Below are positions 62,911 to 64,000 of a stretch of DNA of 64,000 nt, piece by piece. The DNA is from Berghia stephanieae (Eukaryota; Mollusca; Gastropoda; Nudibranchia; Aeolidiidae): the NCBI GenBank assembly GCA_034508935.3, contig CM067446.1:17307481-17371480 (forward strand). Reading direction: 5' to 3'. The translations under genes were made by a program, and so were the position numbers. Numbering within the stretch: the stretch's first letter is position 1; every line of letters starts with the position of its first letter. The notes under the pieces were generated by a model. That model had not been told where the DNA came from, made no database searches, and saw only the letters and a list, made by a program, of their open reading frames with translations.

Positions 62911-63126
62911 ATAATAAATTCCCTTTATTCATCTCATTGGGGAAATTTGTCTATAGGGTCTATTCGAAGGGAAGACTGGAATAACCCAGGCGTCAGACGC
63001 AGTGCACGCCGCAAAATGAACTAGGGCGAGGTGACTTGCTCAAGGTCACACTGCAAAGCGGCGGGTGATCTAACTCGGTACCTTTCAGGTACGAAACAAA
63101 GACCGCACTGCTGATCCACGCTGCCC
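62911..63126 (-). mobile_element. CORE-SINE (MIR-like) in lectin intron 1, copy B
   Basis: Paralogue of 34,848-35,066. The core block ggtgacttgctcaaggtcac (plus strand) is closer here to the MIR core than in copy A, and gggtgatctaactcgg is the B-box complement. Confidence 0.8.
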
Positions 63127-63359
63127 ATACTTGAAAATCTACCCCTTGGATGGAAATGCTGTCTCCTAGGAATTTCCATTAAACAACTGCCAAGTGGAAA
63201 GAAGTCACAACAAAACTAGTAAAATCAGCCGAGGCGATTCGATCTCTAATCTGCCAATCAAAAGATCCCAAAGTAATATATCATATCAATAATATATGCC
63301 TCCATTCAGTGGACTAAGTTTAAGTCTTCAAACTTAAAAAATATCTATCCTAATTCGAA

Positions 63360-64000
63360 TTAAGTTCAAACCATTGATCTTAAAGGAAAACTCTAAACAA
63401 AGTGGGCGTTGCCCTCTTTACGTTTACTAAAATATCATGACTTCTGTCATGCCCAGAGCCATTTCCATTTTAATGGAGTACTGGGTCTAAATCTGAATTG
63501 TTTACCTTAGTTGCCTCTCAATTCTCTATGAAATACTCTCAAAAGTCTTGCGATTTTTGCAATCATAAAAGTTGCTTTGGTATAAATCTTTATCTCAATG
63601 ATAATAGTGAACTTTAGGCTTATAAAATTCACACTATTTTTCCCTTATAAAGCATAAGTTTGTTTAAAACTAGATCTAAACATTCCTGTGGACGGTGGAC
63701 GCGCCCCTTTTACTGCAGACTTCTACTTAAGCAAGTCAATTTTAAAAGTTTCATTTCAAACTTATATTTTAACCAGAAATTATGCTTATCACTTCCCGCC
63801 TTTGATCTTATCTATGGAAACGGCGACTTCTATCATCCGCAGCCGATGGTTGCATTTATAAACGCAACAAATATGGAGCATGATGGTTTTGTAAATATAA
63901 GTCAATAACTCCGTGAGAAATATGTGTTGAAAAAGTCGATTAATTTTGAATCGAAGAGAGGGAAAATAGCGAAAGACAGTGCCTCGCATGACTTATCATC
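63360..64000. other. Intronic or flanking sequence not found in copy A
   Basis: Similarity to copy A is lost after atcctaattcga. Small frames only (82 codons at 63,660, 66 on the minus strand), with no lectin motif. An insertion in copy B, or the end of the duplication, would explain it. Confidence 0.45.

Overview
The window is a gene-poor, repeat-dense piece of an animal nuclear genome. The coding signals are spliced (a three-exon lectin gene, a spliced Harbinger transposon). The rest is non-LTR retrotransposon debris from several clades, tRNA-derived SINEs including a MIR-like CORE-SINE, DNA transposons with terminal inverted repeats (TIRs), and very many microsatellites. I see no bacterial operon, rRNA gene, CRISPR array or LTR element. 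The mix, together with a secreted PAN plus C-type-lectin protein, suggests a marine invertebrate. A mollusc is my best guess, at low confidence.

The main architecture is a large tandem segmental duplication. Copy A runs from about 6,769 to about 40,392, and copy B from about 40,393 to the end of the window. Each copy carries one PAN/C-type-lectin gene near its right end, with ATGs at 34,453 and 62,514. The copies are colinear in many blocks: 6,769/40,393, 7,876/43,420, 15,630/47,090, 19,377/48,290, 22,430/51,895, 24,835/56,500, 29,990/58,655 and 60,455, and 33,560/61,635. Where they differ, one copy often preserves the empty site of a transposon found in the other. This makes the window a natural record of insertions younger than the duplication.

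Layout. 1-1,560: 5' part of an I/Jockey-group LINE (minus strand), cut by the window edge. 1,835-5,595: a broken copy of a multi-copy invertebrate protein gene, split by a CR1/Jockey-like LINE at about 2,690-5,440. 5,600-6,768: decayed repeat. Copy A then holds a 93-bp-arm palindrome, (CA)n and (ACT)n arrays, a 6.7-kb PIF/Harbinger element (8,881-15,621) with nested SINEs, a 41-bp minisatellite split by an RTE-like LINE, a Nimb/I-like LINE, a 38-bp minisatellite, foldback repeats, a 2.6-kb TIR transposon (27,380-29,983) carrying the amino-terminal part of the same protein family seen at the left end, another LINE fragment, and the lectin gene. Copy B holds the paralogous flanks plus its own insertions: a TTAA-flanked 757-bp element, a 483-bp retroposon, two L2-tailed SINEs, a 376-bp hAT MITE with a perfect 8-bp target duplication, GTG/GAT-rich minisatellites, and the first exon of the second lectin gene.

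The only gene that looks intact and host-like is the lectin. It encodes 241 residues in three phase-1-joined exons. The second copy has an identical signal peptide but a strongly diverged mature PAN domain.
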